Below are positions 33,858-43,365 of a stretch of 64,000 bases of DNA, piece after piece. How positions within the stretch are numbered: position 1 is the stretch's first letter; each line of letters begins with the position of its first letter. The notes beneath the pieces were generated by a model. It did not search any database. It was not told where the DNA came from and saw only the letters and a list, made by a program, of their open reading frames with translations. The position numbers and the translations under genes are program-made. This DNA comes from Solwaraspora sp. WMMD791 (GTDB taxonomy: Bacteria; Actinomycetota; Actinomycetes; Mycobacteriales; Micromonosporaceae), in contig NZ_CP120737.1 of assembly GCF_029581195.1 (NCBI RefSeq), positions 3,015,001-3,079,000 on the forward strand. The letters are read 5' to 3'.

Positions 33858-35878
33858 CGGGTGCCGCCGCCGGTGCTCAGCGCGGGCGTCCGGTTGGCCG
33901 CAGTGGTCGGCAGCCAGGCAAGCGGGATGTGCTGGTGCAGGTAGAACGGGCTGGACCGACGGGCCTGCCGCGGTGGTCCGGCGAACGCCAGACAGGCTCG
34001 CGCGATGGCGTCCGCATCGGCCAACGTCACCGAGTCCACCCCGGGACGGATACCGGCGGCGGTCACCCAGTGCACGGTCTCGGTCGGTACGCCGAACGCG
34101 AACCGCCGTGGGTGGCTCCGCCCCTCTGCGTCGACCAGGCGGTACGGTCGCTGGCTGACCCACATGCCGCCCGTCTCGTAGTCGTCGCCGGTCGGGTCGG
34201 GGATGCGGTACGGCCGGCAGCCACCCCTCCGGCGCAGGTCGACGGTGAGGGGGTCATCGGTACGGCGTACGTCGAACTCCGGCAACCGGGCCTCGATGAG
34301 CCCGGACACCGATGTCGCCGGCTCCGGGACGGCCTGCGACCAGACCTGGAAGACCTGCGCGTCGGTGGCCACCCGCATCCCGGGCCCGAGGACACGCAGT
34401 ACGCCTGACTCGATCAGCGCGATCATCTCCGCGATCCGCCGGGCCGGCGGTCCGATGGAGACGAAGGCGTTCAGTGGGGTGTACCAGCCGACGAGTTCGT
34501 CACGGTAGGAGCTGCCGGCGAGGCCACCGTGGTCCACCACCAGCCGTACCTCGTTGCGTAGGTCTCGCATGGCGTCGAGGGCAGACTTGAGCGGGCTGTC
34601 GACGTTGCCGCGCAGTGCCTCGCGCAGGTCCGCACGTAGGTGGTCGAGCAGCCAACGTTGGTAGTGGTCACCGGTGGCGAAGTGTCGTGTCCCGTACGGT
34701 GTGCTGATCCGCTGCCAGTCCCACCACTGGGAGCGGTCGACGCCGAAGCGCCCCAGCAGTCGCCGTACGGCCAGTTCGTCGTTGGCCCACCGGACGAACT
34801 CGCGCTGGAACCGCGCCGCGACATCGACGCCCCGACTGGCCTTGATCAGGGCGTGGTAGTAGACGGCTTGGACCTCCCGCGAGATCAACGGCCAGACTTC
34901 GGTGGCGAAGCGGGGCGGGTCGCCGGCGCGCGAGCGCCATCGCCACCGCCGGATCACGTCCCCGGTCAGGAACAGCGGCTGGTGGCGTTCGGCGACGCCC
35001 TTCTGGTTCTCGCCCCGCGCGTGGTAGGGCACTCCGCGCCGCGACCCGGCGTACAGCCGCGGCTCCTGGCCGGAGGGCAGGTACCGGAGCTGGTCCGGCG
35101 AGCCGGTGAACCGGCCGCCTCGGCCTTCACAGAGCAGGGTCAGGTAGTCGAAGAAGTTGAGCCCCATTCCGCGCAACGCGATCGCCTGCCCGGGCGCGAT
35201 GTCGTCGAGCCGTACCTCCGCGGGACTGCTCGGCGGTTGGTAGTACAGCCGGTGGCGGGTAGCGTGCGCCGCGAGCCGCCGGTGCTCCGGCTCGGCCGGC
35301 ATGGACAGGTGGCCCTGGGCGAGGACCACCGCGTCCAACCGGTCCAGGCGGGTCCCGCCGGCCAGTACGGCGACCTGGCGGCCGTCGGGGCCGTCGTCGA
35401 GCCGTACCACCCGGTCGACGTGCCGGCGGATGAGAATCCGCGGGTCCGCGGTGGCAATGATCCTGGCGAGCACCCAACGCAGGTAGTAGCCGTACAGGGC
35501 ACGGGAGGGATAGTCGTTCGGCCCGAGCGACCGGGCCTGCGCGAGAATCTCCGCCGGGTACCCCTCGGCTGGGTCGATGATCGCCAGTGCCCGCGCCCAT
35601 TCGTCGAGGCGTGGCCCCGGTCGCACCGGGCCGACGCAGGTGACGCTGTCGTCGGTGAACAGGCTGATCTGGCAGGCGATCGTGTTCATCAGCAGGGACC
35701 GCGCCTGATCGGTGCGCCAGACCTGGCTACCCTGGTCGATGAATGGATCAACGATGTCGATCTCCACCCGGCTCTGTGGCCAGTCTGCGAGGTTGGCGAC
35801 GATACGCTCAAGAGTGGCCAGATTCCGGGGTCCGGCACCGATCAGGCACAATCGCAGCACGCAATCTTTTCCGGCCAT
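33854..35878 (-). CDS. CreE-like FAD/NAD(P)-binding L-aspartate N-monooxygenase
   Basis: The ATG at 35878 (GAGGGATCCC just before it) gives 674 residues. The N-terminal dinucleotide motif is CLIGAGPRNLATLERI. A second, NADPH-type, region contains GQAIALRGMGLNFFDYLTL, and LLMNTIACQISLFTDD matches the FAD/NAD(P)-binding class to which CreE belongs. CreE oxidises L-aspartate in several steps to nitrosuccinate. It is the upstream gene of a coupled pair with CreD, so the pair should make nitrous acid from aspartate. It is divergent from the LAL regulator across about 305 bp, a natural cluster promoter. Assignment relies on family plus pairing. Confidence 0.85.
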   Translation of the reverse strand: MAGKDCVLRLCLIGAGPRNLATLERIVANLADWPQSRVEIDIVDPFIDQGSQVWRTDQARSLLMNTIACQISLFTDDSVTCVGPVRPGPRLDEWARALAIIDPAEGYPAEILAQARSLGPNDYPSRALYGYYLRWVLARIIATADPRILIRRHVDRVVRLDDGPDGRQVAVLAGGTRLDRLDAVVLAQGHLSMPAEPEHRRLAAHATRHRLYYQPPSSPAEVRLDDIAPGQAIALRGMGLNFFDYLTLLCEGRGGRFTGSPDQLRYLPSGQEPRLYAGSRRGVPYHARGENQKGVAERHQPLFLTGDVIRRWRWRSRAGDPPRFATEVWPLISREVQAVYYHALIKASRGVDVAARFQREFVRWANDELAVRRLLGRFGVDRSQWWDWQRISTPYGTRHFATGDHYQRWLLDHLRADLREALRGNVDSPLKSALDAMRDLRNEVRLVVDHGGLAGSSYRDELVGWYTPLNAFVSIGPPARRIAEMIALIESGVLRVLGPGMRVATDAQVFQVWSQAVPEPATSVSGLIEARLPEFDVRRTDDPLTVDLRRRGGCRPYRIPDPTGDDYETGGMWVSQRPYRLVDAEGRSHPRRFAFGVPTETVHWVTAAGIRPGVDSVTLADADAIARACLAFAGPPRQARRSSPFYLHQHIPLAWLPTTAANRTPALSTGGGTR

Positions 35879-36183
35879 GGGATCCCTCACTGGTTCGCCG
35901 AGGCATTGGCGTCGAGGACCCAAGTAGACGTCGACGACAAACGGTCAGGCATCACGTCAACACGGGATATCGACGTACGTCCTTGTGAGATCACACACGT
36001 ACGGCCACCGTGAGCCGATGATCCTCCTAAGTAGCGGATCGATTTCTCTCGGTATAGAATTGCCCACGGCTGGCCATCACCGCGTCGGCAGGGTGCCGTC
36101 ATCCTCCGCACCAGAGCAGGCGTGCTTCGTTTTGTGTTACACCACACCCGACGCCTCACTCCGCGCACCGGGAGGGTTCGTAC
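35879..36183. other. 305-bp divergent promoter region of CreE-like and LAL genes
   Basis: No gene is visible. The only coding signal is the ribosome site GGGAGGG of the LAL gene at 36170. The stretch is more AT-rich than its surroundings (for example near 36040-36060) and carries partial dyads (CGACGTACGTC, GTGAGATCACAC). It probably holds both promoters and the LAL binding site. No single operator stands out. Confidence 0.5.
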
Positions 36184-39180
36184 GTGTCTGTGGGAGAAAG
36201 CCCTGCGCACTATCCGCACGTGGTAGCCGCGATGACTACCAGAGCTGGCACGCAGCCCGTCCCGGAGATGATCGGCAACCGCATGATCGGACCCGTGGGT
36301 GAGGGCTACCCGGGCCTGCGTGCCGGCACCGTCCGCCGGCACGGCGCACTCGTCACCGGCCACCGGCTGTTCGCGCCGCCGCTGGTGGGTCGCGCCGACG
36401 TCCTTCTCGACCTGCATCGCGCACTGATCGAAACGGCGTCCGGCGCGGGCGGGTGCATCGTGGTCCAGGGCAGCGCAGGAATCGGCAAGAGTCGGCTGCT
36501 GGACGCCGCCGCCGTCGAGGCTCGCGCGCTGGGCATGGCGGTCGCGGTCGGCCGGGCGACGGCGCTCGACCGCGCCGCGCCGCTGAGCACGATGCGGTCG
36601 CTGTTACAGAACGCGCAACCACCCGGTCTCGACCTGATCACCGCCAGCGACCGCGGCGTCAATCCGCTGTGGCTGGTCGATCAGATCGCCGAACAGATCG
36701 AGCAGTACGTACGGCGGCAGCCGATGCTCGTCTGCCTGGACGACGCTCACCTCTGCGACGAGCTGACCTCCCTGGCTCTGCGCATCCTGGTGCCCGAGCT
36801 GGCCTCGTCCCCACTGACCTGGCTGCTGTCGCGCCGGCCCGCCGCGGTGCGCACCTTCGGGCAGGATGCCATCGACTGGTTGATCGGCGAAGGTGCCCGC
36901 GCCCATGATCTGGAGCCGCTGAGCAAGGAGGCGGTCACGGACTTCTGTGCGAGCATGCTCGGAGCCGCCCCGGACGACTCGGTCGTCACGATGGCCGAAC
37001 GCGGGGACGGCAACCCGTTCCTCCTCGAACAGCTCCTGTCCACCCTGCGCGACACCGGGCAGCTCACCGTCACCAATGGCGTCGCTACGCTGGTCGGCAC
37101 CGAGTTGACGGCCGACTTCCTCAGCGCGGTCGACCTGCGGCTGCGCGACCTACCCGAGCTGACCCGGCGGATCCTCGACGCGTCCTCCGTACTGGGCCGC
37201 CCGTTCACCGTGCACGAGGTGGCGGGCCTGGTCGGTCGTTCGGCGATCGAGCTGCTCCCGGCCATCGACGAGGCGGTCTCCGCCGCACTTCTCGAGGCGG
37301 ACGGCACCGAGTTGCGCTTCCGCCATGACCTGATCCGCGAAGCGCTGTACGGCCAACTCTCCGAACCGGTCCGGCGGGTCCTGCACCGGGAGGCCGCGAC
37401 CGTGGTGCAACGGGAGGGACGCTCCGCCGTCGAGGTCGCCGAACACCTGGTACGGGGCGGACACGCCGGCGACGGGCAGGCCCTCCTGGTGCTCCGCCAG
37501 GCAGTCGCCCAGATCGCTCCGACCGCACCGAACACGGCCGCCGACCTCATCCTGAGGATGCTCGACCTGATCAACCAACACGACCTGTCCCGTCCGCAAC
37601 TGGTCGCCGAGGCGGTGCGGCTGCTCGCCCTGGGCGGCCGGATCAGCGAAGCGATCGCGCTGGGCGAGGCCACCTTGCACACCGGGCTGGATTCGGCGCA
37701 GGAGGCGGCGCTGCTCCTCGGACTCGCCGAGGCCCTGCACGTCACCGGGCACAGCGGTGATGTCGTCAACTACGCCTCACGGGGCATCGGCCGGGCCCGG
37801 CCCGGTGACCCGGTCCGGGCCGAACTGCTCTCCGTACAGGCGTATGCGCTGCTCGACACCGGCGACATCGCGGGCGGAGACAACGCCGGGACCGAGGCCG
37901 CGGCGCTCGGCGCCGCCACGGGCGCCTACGGTGCCCTGGTGTGCGGCACAAGTGCCCGCTCGATCGCGGCAAGGATGGTCGGCAATCTGCGGGCCGCCGT
38001 GGGCTACGCCCGCGACGCCGTACGGATAGCCGAACAGGTCGGTGGGGAGGCCCGCCGCCGACATCCGCGCCTGTGGCTGGCCGCCGCACTCACCGCGGTC
38101 GACGAGTTCACCGAGGCCGAGGCCCTGTTCACCCACGATCAACGCGAGTCCGACAGCCTCGGCACTGCCTGGACCCAGCCCCGGTGGTACTACCACCGGG
38201 CGACCATGCTGGCGCTGAGCGGACGCCTCGACGATGCCGTGGCCGAAGCCGAGGCAGGCGCCCGAGTCGCCGAGCAGCTCGCCGCGCCGGCGTTGAGCCT
38301 GCCGCTGCTCACCCTGCTGGCCAGCCTGTCGATCCACCGCGACGACCTGGCCGGCGCGCGGGACCGTCTCGGCCGGGCACACGAAATCGTCGCCGCTGGC
38401 GACGTACCGGTACCAGCGGACCTGACCTGGACGGTCGCCCAGTTCCAGATCTCCTGTGGAGAGTCGGCCAGCACGGCGATCGCGCCGATCGTCGCCGCGC
38501 TCACCGACGACCAGGTGCTGCTGCGGATGCTGGCCCGCCGACCGTGTGCCGCGCCTCAGCTGGCCCGGCTGGCCCGAGCCGCCGGCGCCGACTCCCTCGC
38601 CGCCGCCACCGTCGAGACCGCCCGCCAGCTGGCCCGCCGCAACCCGGACATCCCGTCGCTGGTCGGGACCGCCGAGCACGCTGCGGGCATCATCCACGAT
38701 GATCTCGGTGCGCTGCGCCGGGCCGTGCACACCCTGGAACAGAGTCCGAGGGTGATGAGCCGGGCCGCCGCGATGGAAGACCTGGCAGCGCACGAGGACG
38801 TCAACGTTCGCCGGGACGACGCGGTGCGACTGGTCGAACAGGCCCTGGCGATCTACCTTTCGTGCAACGCCGTCCGGGACGCCGCGCGAGCCCAGAAGAT
38901 TCTTCGCGAGCTGGGGGTACGCCGTCGGCAGCGGCAGGCCAACGCGACGAGTGGCCAGGGCTGGGGCAGCCTGACCGCGTCGGAACTGCGGGTCGTCCGG
39001 CTGGTCGCCGAAGGTCTGACGAACCGGCAGGTGGCCGCCCAACTGTTCGTGTCACCCCACACCGTCGACAGCCACCTGCGCCACAGCTTCAGCAAGCTAG
39101 GGGTGACCAGTCGGGTCGAACTGACCCGGCAGGTCCTGCTCCACGACCGGGCCGCAGGTGCCACGACCGGCGACGACTGA
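36184..39180 (+). CDS. LAL-type LuxR transcription activator
   Basis: The GTG at 36184 is preceded by GGGAGGG. The 998-residue protein has an AAA-type ATPase domain at about 60-330: Walker A GSAGIGKSRLL and Walker B MLVCLDDAHLC. A long TPR-like middle follows, then a C-terminal LuxR HTH at about 920-985 (LTASELRVVRLVAEGLTNRQ, then VAAQLFVSPHTVDSHLR). LAL proteins are large cluster-situated activators of antibiotic genes. It faces away from the CreE-CreD pair and lies beside the reductase/AHBA operon, so it is the obvious pathway switch. Confidence 0.92.
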   Translation: MSVGESPAHYPHVVAAMTTRAGTQPVPEMIGNRMIGPVGEGYPGLRAGTVRRHGALVTGHRLFAPPLVGRADVLLDLHRALIETASGAGGCIVVQGSAGIGKSRLLDAAAVEARALGMAVAVGRATALDRAAPLSTMRSLLQNAQPPGLDLITASDRGVNPLWLVDQIAEQIEQYVRRQPMLVCLDDAHLCDELTSLALRILVPELASSPLTWLLSRRPAAVRTFGQDAIDWLIGEGARAHDLEPLSKEAVTDFCASMLGAAPDDSVVTMAERGDGNPFLLEQLLSTLRDTGQLTVTNGVATLVGTELTADFLSAVDLRLRDLPELTRRILDASSVLGRPFTVHEVAGLVGRSAIELLPAIDEAVSAALLEADGTELRFRHDLIREALYGQLSEPVRRVLHREAATVVQREGRSAVEVAEHLVRGGHAGDGQALLVLRQAVAQIAPTAPNTAADLILRMLDLINQHDLSRPQLVAEAVRLLALGGRISEAIALGEATLHTGLDSAQEAALLLGLAEALHVTGHSGDVVNYASRGIGRARPGDPVRAELLSVQAYALLDTGDIAGGDNAGTEAAALGAATGAYGALVCGTSARSIAARMVGNLRAAVGYARDAVRIAEQVGGEARRRHPRLWLAAALTAVDEFTEAEALFTHDQRESDSLGTAWTQPRWYYHRATMLALSGRLDDAVAEAEAGARVAEQLAAPALSLPLLTLLASLSIHRDDLAGARDRLGRAHEIVAAGDVPVPADLTWTVAQFQISCGESASTAIAPIVAALTDDQVLLRMLARRPCAAPQLARLARAAGADSLAAATVETARQLARRNPDIPSLVGTAEHAAGIIHDDLGALRRAVHTLEQSPRVMSRAAAMEDLAAHEDVNVRRDDAVRLVEQALAIYLSCNAVRDAARAQKILRELGVRRRQRQANATSGQGWGSLTASELRVVRLVAEGLTNRQVAAQLFVSPHTVDSHLRHSFSKLGVTSRVELTRQVLLHDRAAGATTGDD

Positions 39181-39203
39181 CCGTGCCGCCGCCGGCCAGC
39201 GGC

Positions 39204-40076
39204 TCACTTCGCCGGCGTCGGCCAGATGCCGTGCCTCGGCCGCCACCCCAGCTCGCACCGGGCACGCGCGCTGCTGACGCGCTGAGAGGGCAGCTCCGAC
39301 CGGCCGGCCGGGTCACGACGCGGCCGGCCCGCGCCCACCAGCCGGGCCACGGTGTCCAGGTAGTCCGCGACCCGGACCGGATCGGCGCAGACGTTGCAGA
39401 CGAGCCCGGCGGCTCCGGCACGGACCGCCGCCGAGACCGCCGCCGCGTAATCACGCACGTGCACCATCGACACGAACGACCGACCGTCGCCGGCCACCGG
39501 CAGTCGCCCCGCACGCAGTGCGGCCACCTGAGCGTCCTGTAGGGTTCCCGGCCCGACGAACCGCCCGCCGCGCAGCACCGTCCACGCCAGTTCGTCCGGG
39601 CGGTGTCGGGTCACCGCCGATTCCATCGCGACCACCGGGTCGACCAGGCCGGCCCGGGCGGGGTCAGGGTCGAACGGTGCGGACTCGTCCAGCCATCGGT
39701 CGCCGCCATCGGCGTACACCATGGAGATGCTCATCTGGACGAGCCGGCGCACGCCGATGTCGCGTACGGCGTCCAGCAGGACCCGCGTACCGTCCCGGCG
39801 TAGTTGGGTGTTCAGCTGCCAGGCACCCGGTGCCGTCGGGTCCGCCGGGACCGCCGAGGCCAGATTCACCACCACGTCGTGTCCGGCGAGTCGGGTCCGC
39901 AACAGCTCCGGGGTGCCCGGCGCCACGAGGCTGGCGCGCACCCGGTCCACCTCGTCCGGTAGCCACCCCCATCGGTCACCGGGAGACATGACGGTGACCC
40001 GGTGACCCTCCTCGATCAGCATCGGCACCAGGTGCCGGCCGAGCAGGCCCGTACCGCCAACCACGAAGGCCTTCAC
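39204..40076 (-). CDS. NAD(P)-dependent epimerase/reductase of the extended SDR class
   Basis: The 290-residue protein starts at a GTG that overlaps the stop of the upstream gene (GTGA). It begins MKAFVVGGTGLLGRHLVPML, an extended-SDR motif, with an active-site region SISMVYADGG and FVGPGTLQDAQ. The usual Tyr-X3-Lys is not evident, so the reaction may be atypical. It is the last gene of the operon that starts with aspartokinase, so it is expected to tailor a late intermediate. The substrate is unknown. Confidence 0.75.
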   Translation of the reverse strand: MKAFVVGGTGLLGRHLVPMLIEEGHRVTVMSPGDRWGWLPDEVDRVRASLVAPGTPELLRTRLAGHDVVVNLASAVPADPTAPGAWQLNTQLRRDGTRVLLDAVRDIGVRRLVQMSISMVYADGGDRWLDESAPFDPDPARAGLVDPVVAMESAVTRHRPDELAWTVLRGGRFVGPGTLQDAQVAALRAGRLPVAGDGRSFVSMVHVRDYAAAVSAAVRAGAAGLVCNVCADPVRVADYLDTVARLVGAGRPRRDPAGRSELPSQRVSSARARCELGWRPRHGIWPTPAK

Positions 40077-40966
40077 GGTGCCGCCTGTGAGATCACCGAC
40101 CGGTCGTCCGGTCGGCGCAGCCGGTCGGCCAGCTCTGCGGCGTACCCCGCGAAACTACGTGCGGGCCGGCCGGTGAACCGCTGCACGCTGTCGGTGACCC
40201 GGTCCGCCTCACCCCGCCGATAGCTCTGGTAGAGCTCGAGCCGGGCCGAGATCGCCCAGTCCGGCACGCCAGAGCGGCGCATCAGGTCGGCGGCGGCCGG
40301 CATGCTGAGGTCCCAGTGCCGGATGGGCCTGCCGGCGACGGTCGACAGCACCTGCGCCACATCCGGATAGCTCAGTGAGACCGGCCCGGTCAGGTCGTGA
40401 CTGCCGGTAGGAAGGCGAGGTGCGGTCAGTGCCGCGGCGGCGACCGCCGCGATGTCCCGAGCGTCGATCATGCTGACCCGCGCGGCACCGGTCGGCAACG
40501 GGACCGCGTCGAACTGGTCGATCGCCGGCAGCCACTGCCCGGCGTTCTGCATGAAGGCGTTCGGCCGCAGCACCACATGGGCGACGCCGCTACGGCGCAG
40601 CCATTCGTCGGACCGACCGTGCTCACGGTGTACGCGGGCGACCGCCTGCGGATCCGCACCGAACGCGGACAGCTTGACGACGGCTTCCACCCCCGCCCGG
40701 ACGGCCTCGTCGATGATCGCGATCTGCAGCGCGTCCTGCCCCGGAACGAACGGGGTGAGCAGAAACAGCCGCTGTACACCGGCGAGCGCGCGGCGCACCT
40801 GTCGGGGGTCGGTGATGTCGACGGGCACGACCTCGGCCTGCCGGCCACGTGGGTCGGCGGCAACCGCCCCGGGTCGGACCAGCAACCGCAGCGCGGCGAC
40901 GCGGTCGGCCAACTCTGCGACGAGCGCCCGGCCGACCGTGCCGGTCGACCCGGTGACCGCGATCAT
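40073..40966 (-). CDS. NmrA-like NAD(P)-binding protein
   Basis: The start ATG at 40966 lies inside the TGATG that also ends the upstream oxidase gene. A GTG at 40969 is equally coupled. The 297-residue protein has IAVTGSTGTVGRALVAEL and the NmrA-family LFLLTPFVPGQ and VVLRPNAFMQN motifs. Members act as quinone or isoflavone-type reductases or as redox sensors. In an operon making an aminohydroxybenzoate it could reduce a quinoid or diazo intermediate; this is inference. Confidence 0.8.
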   Translation of the reverse strand: MIAVTGSTGTVGRALVAELADRVAALRLLVRPGAVAADPRGRQAEVVPVDITDPRQVRRALAGVQRLFLLTPFVPGQDALQIAIIDEAVRAGVEAVVKLSAFGADPQAVARVHREHGRSDEWLRRSGVAHVVLRPNAFMQNAGQWLPAIDQFDAVPLPTGAARVSMIDARDIAAVAAAALTAPRLPTGSHDLTGPVSLSYPDVAQVLSTVAGRPIRHWDLSMPAAADLMRRSGVPDWAISARLELYQSYRRGEADRVTDSVQRFTGRPARSFAGYAAELADRLRRPDDRSVISQAAP

Positions 40967-42096
40967 CACCGGACTCCGGCCGGCGCGTCGAGCGCCCCCG
41001 CGCCGGCCCGGGCCAGATCGGCGGCCAGCCGGTCGGTGAGCGCCGTCTCAGCGAGCAGCTCACCCAGCACCGGAGCCAGCTTGAACAGATTGTGACCGGT
41101 CAACGCGGTGACACCCGGGGTGTGCCAGGCGTGGAACGCGTCGCTGCCGGCCGGCAACTTGGTCATCGTGCAGACCCGGACCCCGACCGGCCGGGGGTCC
41201 AGTCCCGGTAGCGCACGGCGAACGTAGTCGCCGACCCGTCGGACGTGTTCGTCCATGCTGCGCCCGGGCGGCAACGCGCCGGCTGGGGTCAGCGGAATGT
41301 CCACGTCGTCGCCGATGAGACCGAGGACGTACCGACCGGTGCTGCCGATCGGTGAGCCGTAGACCGTCTCGCCGTACCGGCCGGACCGGTCGACCCAGCA
41401 GGGCAGTGGGCCGCCCCGGTGTTCGTCGCGTACCTCGTAGTGCGGCCGGGCGTGCAGGGCGACCTGCAGCGGTACGTCGAACTCGACCCCGGCGGCGATC
41501 CGGGGCGTCGCGGTACCCGCGACGATGACCACGTGGCGGGCCCGGTGGATGGCGTCGGCGGTGTGGAACTCGACCCCTCGGCCGGCGACCGGAATGGTCA
41601 CCGCGTGCACCTCGGCGGGGACGATCCGGTCCCGGACCCAGCCGGAGAGCGCGTCGATCACCCGGCGGGCGCGGATCGCGCCGGCACCGGGGTCGATCAG
41701 CAGCGGGCCGTCGACCGGGGCCAGCGGGCCGAAGAACTCCCGGTGCCTCTCGGCGGGGACGAACGAGTGCGGAACGCCGTGCGCCACCAGGCCCTTGACG
41801 TCGCTGTCGGTCATCCCGGCGTAGACCGCCCCTTCCTGGCCGACCATTCGCCGACCGCTGCGCCGTTCCCACTGGCGGAACCCTTCCCTGGCCTCGACCG
41901 CGAGCTGGACCACCAGGTCGTTGTCGTGCCGGTGGCGGAAGGTCCGGGTCAGACCGCCGGACTGCGCCTGTCCCGGCGGCCGGCCGTCGAAGCAGAGCAC
42001 GTCGACGCCTCGGCGGACCAGCGCGTCGGTCGTCGCCAACCCCAGCACGCCGGCGCCGATCACCGCCACGTCGATAGCGCGTCCCAATGTCGTCAT
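40966..42096 (-). CDS. FAD-dependent amine oxidase of the DAO family
   Basis: The 376-residue protein has the N-terminal dinucleotide motif DVAVIGAGVLGLATTDALVR and the DAO-type body seen in monomeric sarcosine and N-methyltryptophan oxidases (HTPGVTALTGHNLFKLAPVL near the C-terminus). The expected reaction is oxidation of a secondary or primary amine to imine with release of peroxide. It sits 28 bp behind the GriH-like gene and is coupled to the NmrA gene, so it is a pathway enzyme. An amine substrate within an aminobenzoate pathway is plausible. Confidence 0.85.
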   Translation of the reverse strand: MTTLGRAIDVAVIGAGVLGLATTDALVRRGVDVLCFDGRPPGQAQSGGLTRTFRHRHDNDLVVQLAVEAREGFRQWERRSGRRMVGQEGAVYAGMTDSDVKGLVAHGVPHSFVPAERHREFFGPLAPVDGPLLIDPGAGAIRARRVIDALSGWVRDRIVPAEVHAVTIPVAGRGVEFHTADAIHRARHVVIVAGTATPRIAAGVEFDVPLQVALHARPHYEVRDEHRGGPLPCWVDRSGRYGETVYGSPIGSTGRYVLGLIGDDVDIPLTPAGALPPGRSMDEHVRRVGDYVRRALPGLDPRPVGVRVCTMTKLPAGSDAFHAWHTPGVTALTGHNLFKLAPVLGELLAETALTDRLAADLARAGAGALDAPAGVR

Positions 42097-42124
42097 TGCA
42101 GGCCCTTCCCTCTACCGCGGTCGC

Positions 42125-43228
42125 TCACTTCTCGAGGCAGAACTCGGAGATCGGGTGGCCGACGTGGCGGTCGGCGACCGGCAGGTAGCCGAGCAGCCGG
42201 TCACCGGGGCGTAGTTCGGTGCTGTTGAGCACCGCACCGCCGGGGCCGAGCACCCGGACGTGCCAGTCGTCCTGCAGGATCAGGTTGACCTCGGTGCCGT
42301 CGGCAGCGACCGCGTCGACCGAGATCAGCGGACGGCTCTCGATCTTGACCCGGCCGACCGTGACGGCCCGGGCCCGGCCCTTGACGTCGACCGCGAGCAC
42401 CTTGCTACCCGCCATGAGCTCGCTGAGGTAATTGGTGCGGCCGCCGACCGAGAGGGTGTAGGAATGGATGGCTCCGGCGTTGACTCGGAACGGCCGGGTC
42501 GGCATGTACGGCAGCGGATGGGTCTCGCTGACGCACAGCACCATGCCCTTGGAGTGGGATCCCACCAGAATCCCCTCGTCCTTACCGAAGTAGGTGCAGG
42601 TGTCCACGCATGCGCGTTCACCCATGCCGACGTGCGCGGTACGCACCACCTCGAGTTCGACGAGATCGAGGTGCTGGACCTGGTCGGTGGCCGCGCGGGC
42701 GAGCGCGGTCGTCTGGCCCACCTCCGTCGGCGCGAGCAGAACCCCGTCCGAGCCGTGTTCCAGCACGCCGAAGACGATCTCCGCCTCCTCGATGTCGGCG
42801 ACCGTGGTGATCATGCTGCCGTTGGCACCCGCGCTCGCCGCGATCACGATCTCCAGAGGGATCTTCGTCGGGTCCTTGAAGTGCAGCAGACACCACCGGT
42901 CGGTGCGGGCCGCCGCGCAGGCCAGGTCTAGCGTCGGAGCGTCGACGATCTCCACGTACCGGCCGAACTCGACGTCCGGATGGCGACCGGCCAGCTCGGC
43001 CGGGTGACCGTGTACCTGCGGGTCGACGATCACGACGTCCACGCCGGTGAGGTCGGACGGGAGTTCACCCGCCGGGACCAGCACCTTGCGGATCGTGGGC
43101 GGCAGTTCGGCAAGGTCGGCGACGCTGTCCGCGACCACCGCGTCCACCCGCTGGTGGATCGCCTCCTCCACGACGGCGGCACGGATACCGGCCAGGCCAC
43201 GGACATCGATCCAGCAGAGCTTGCTCAC
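42125..43228 (-). CDS. GriH-like 3-dehydroquinate synthase II family enzyme (3,4-AHBA synthase)
   Basis: The 367-residue protein is of the DHQ synthase II type (archaeal AroB'), not the standard AroB. Motifs include KDPTKIPLEIVIA, EVVRTAHVGMGERACVDTC, LVGSHSKGMVLCVSETHPLP and FRVNAGAIHSYTL. In grixazone and nitroso/diazo pathways, GriH-type enzymes turn the C7 amino-keto product of GriI into 3-amino-4-hydroxybenzoic acid. The GriI-like gene lies directly upstream, so the pair is complete. GGAGGAAACTC precedes the ATG at 43228. Confidence 0.88.
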   Translation of the reverse strand: MSKLCWIDVRGLAGIRAAVVEEAIHQRVDAVVADSVADLAELPPTIRKVLVPAGELPSDLTGVDVVIVDPQVHGHPAELAGRHPDVEFGRYVEIVDAPTLDLACAAARTDRWCLLHFKDPTKIPLEIVIAASAGANGSMITTVADIEEAEIVFGVLEHGSDGVLLAPTEVGQTTALARAATDQVQHLDLVELEVVRTAHVGMGERACVDTCTYFGKDEGILVGSHSKGMVLCVSETHPLPYMPTRPFRVNAGAIHSYTLSVGGRTNYLSELMAGSKVLAVDVKGRARAVTVGRVKIESRPLISVDAVAADGTEVNLILQDDWHVRVLGPGGAVLNSTELRPGDRLLGYLPVADRHVGHPISEFCLEK

Positions 43229-43365
43229 GAGTTTCCTCCTCAGAATCGCCTTGGTGACAGGTCAGGACTGGGACTTACCGTGATCGACGCGACGGTGATC
43301 GCACCCTCGACGTCCGCCGCCGGTCACCTGCCGACGGCATCGAAAGCGGACCGGACGGTGCCGGT

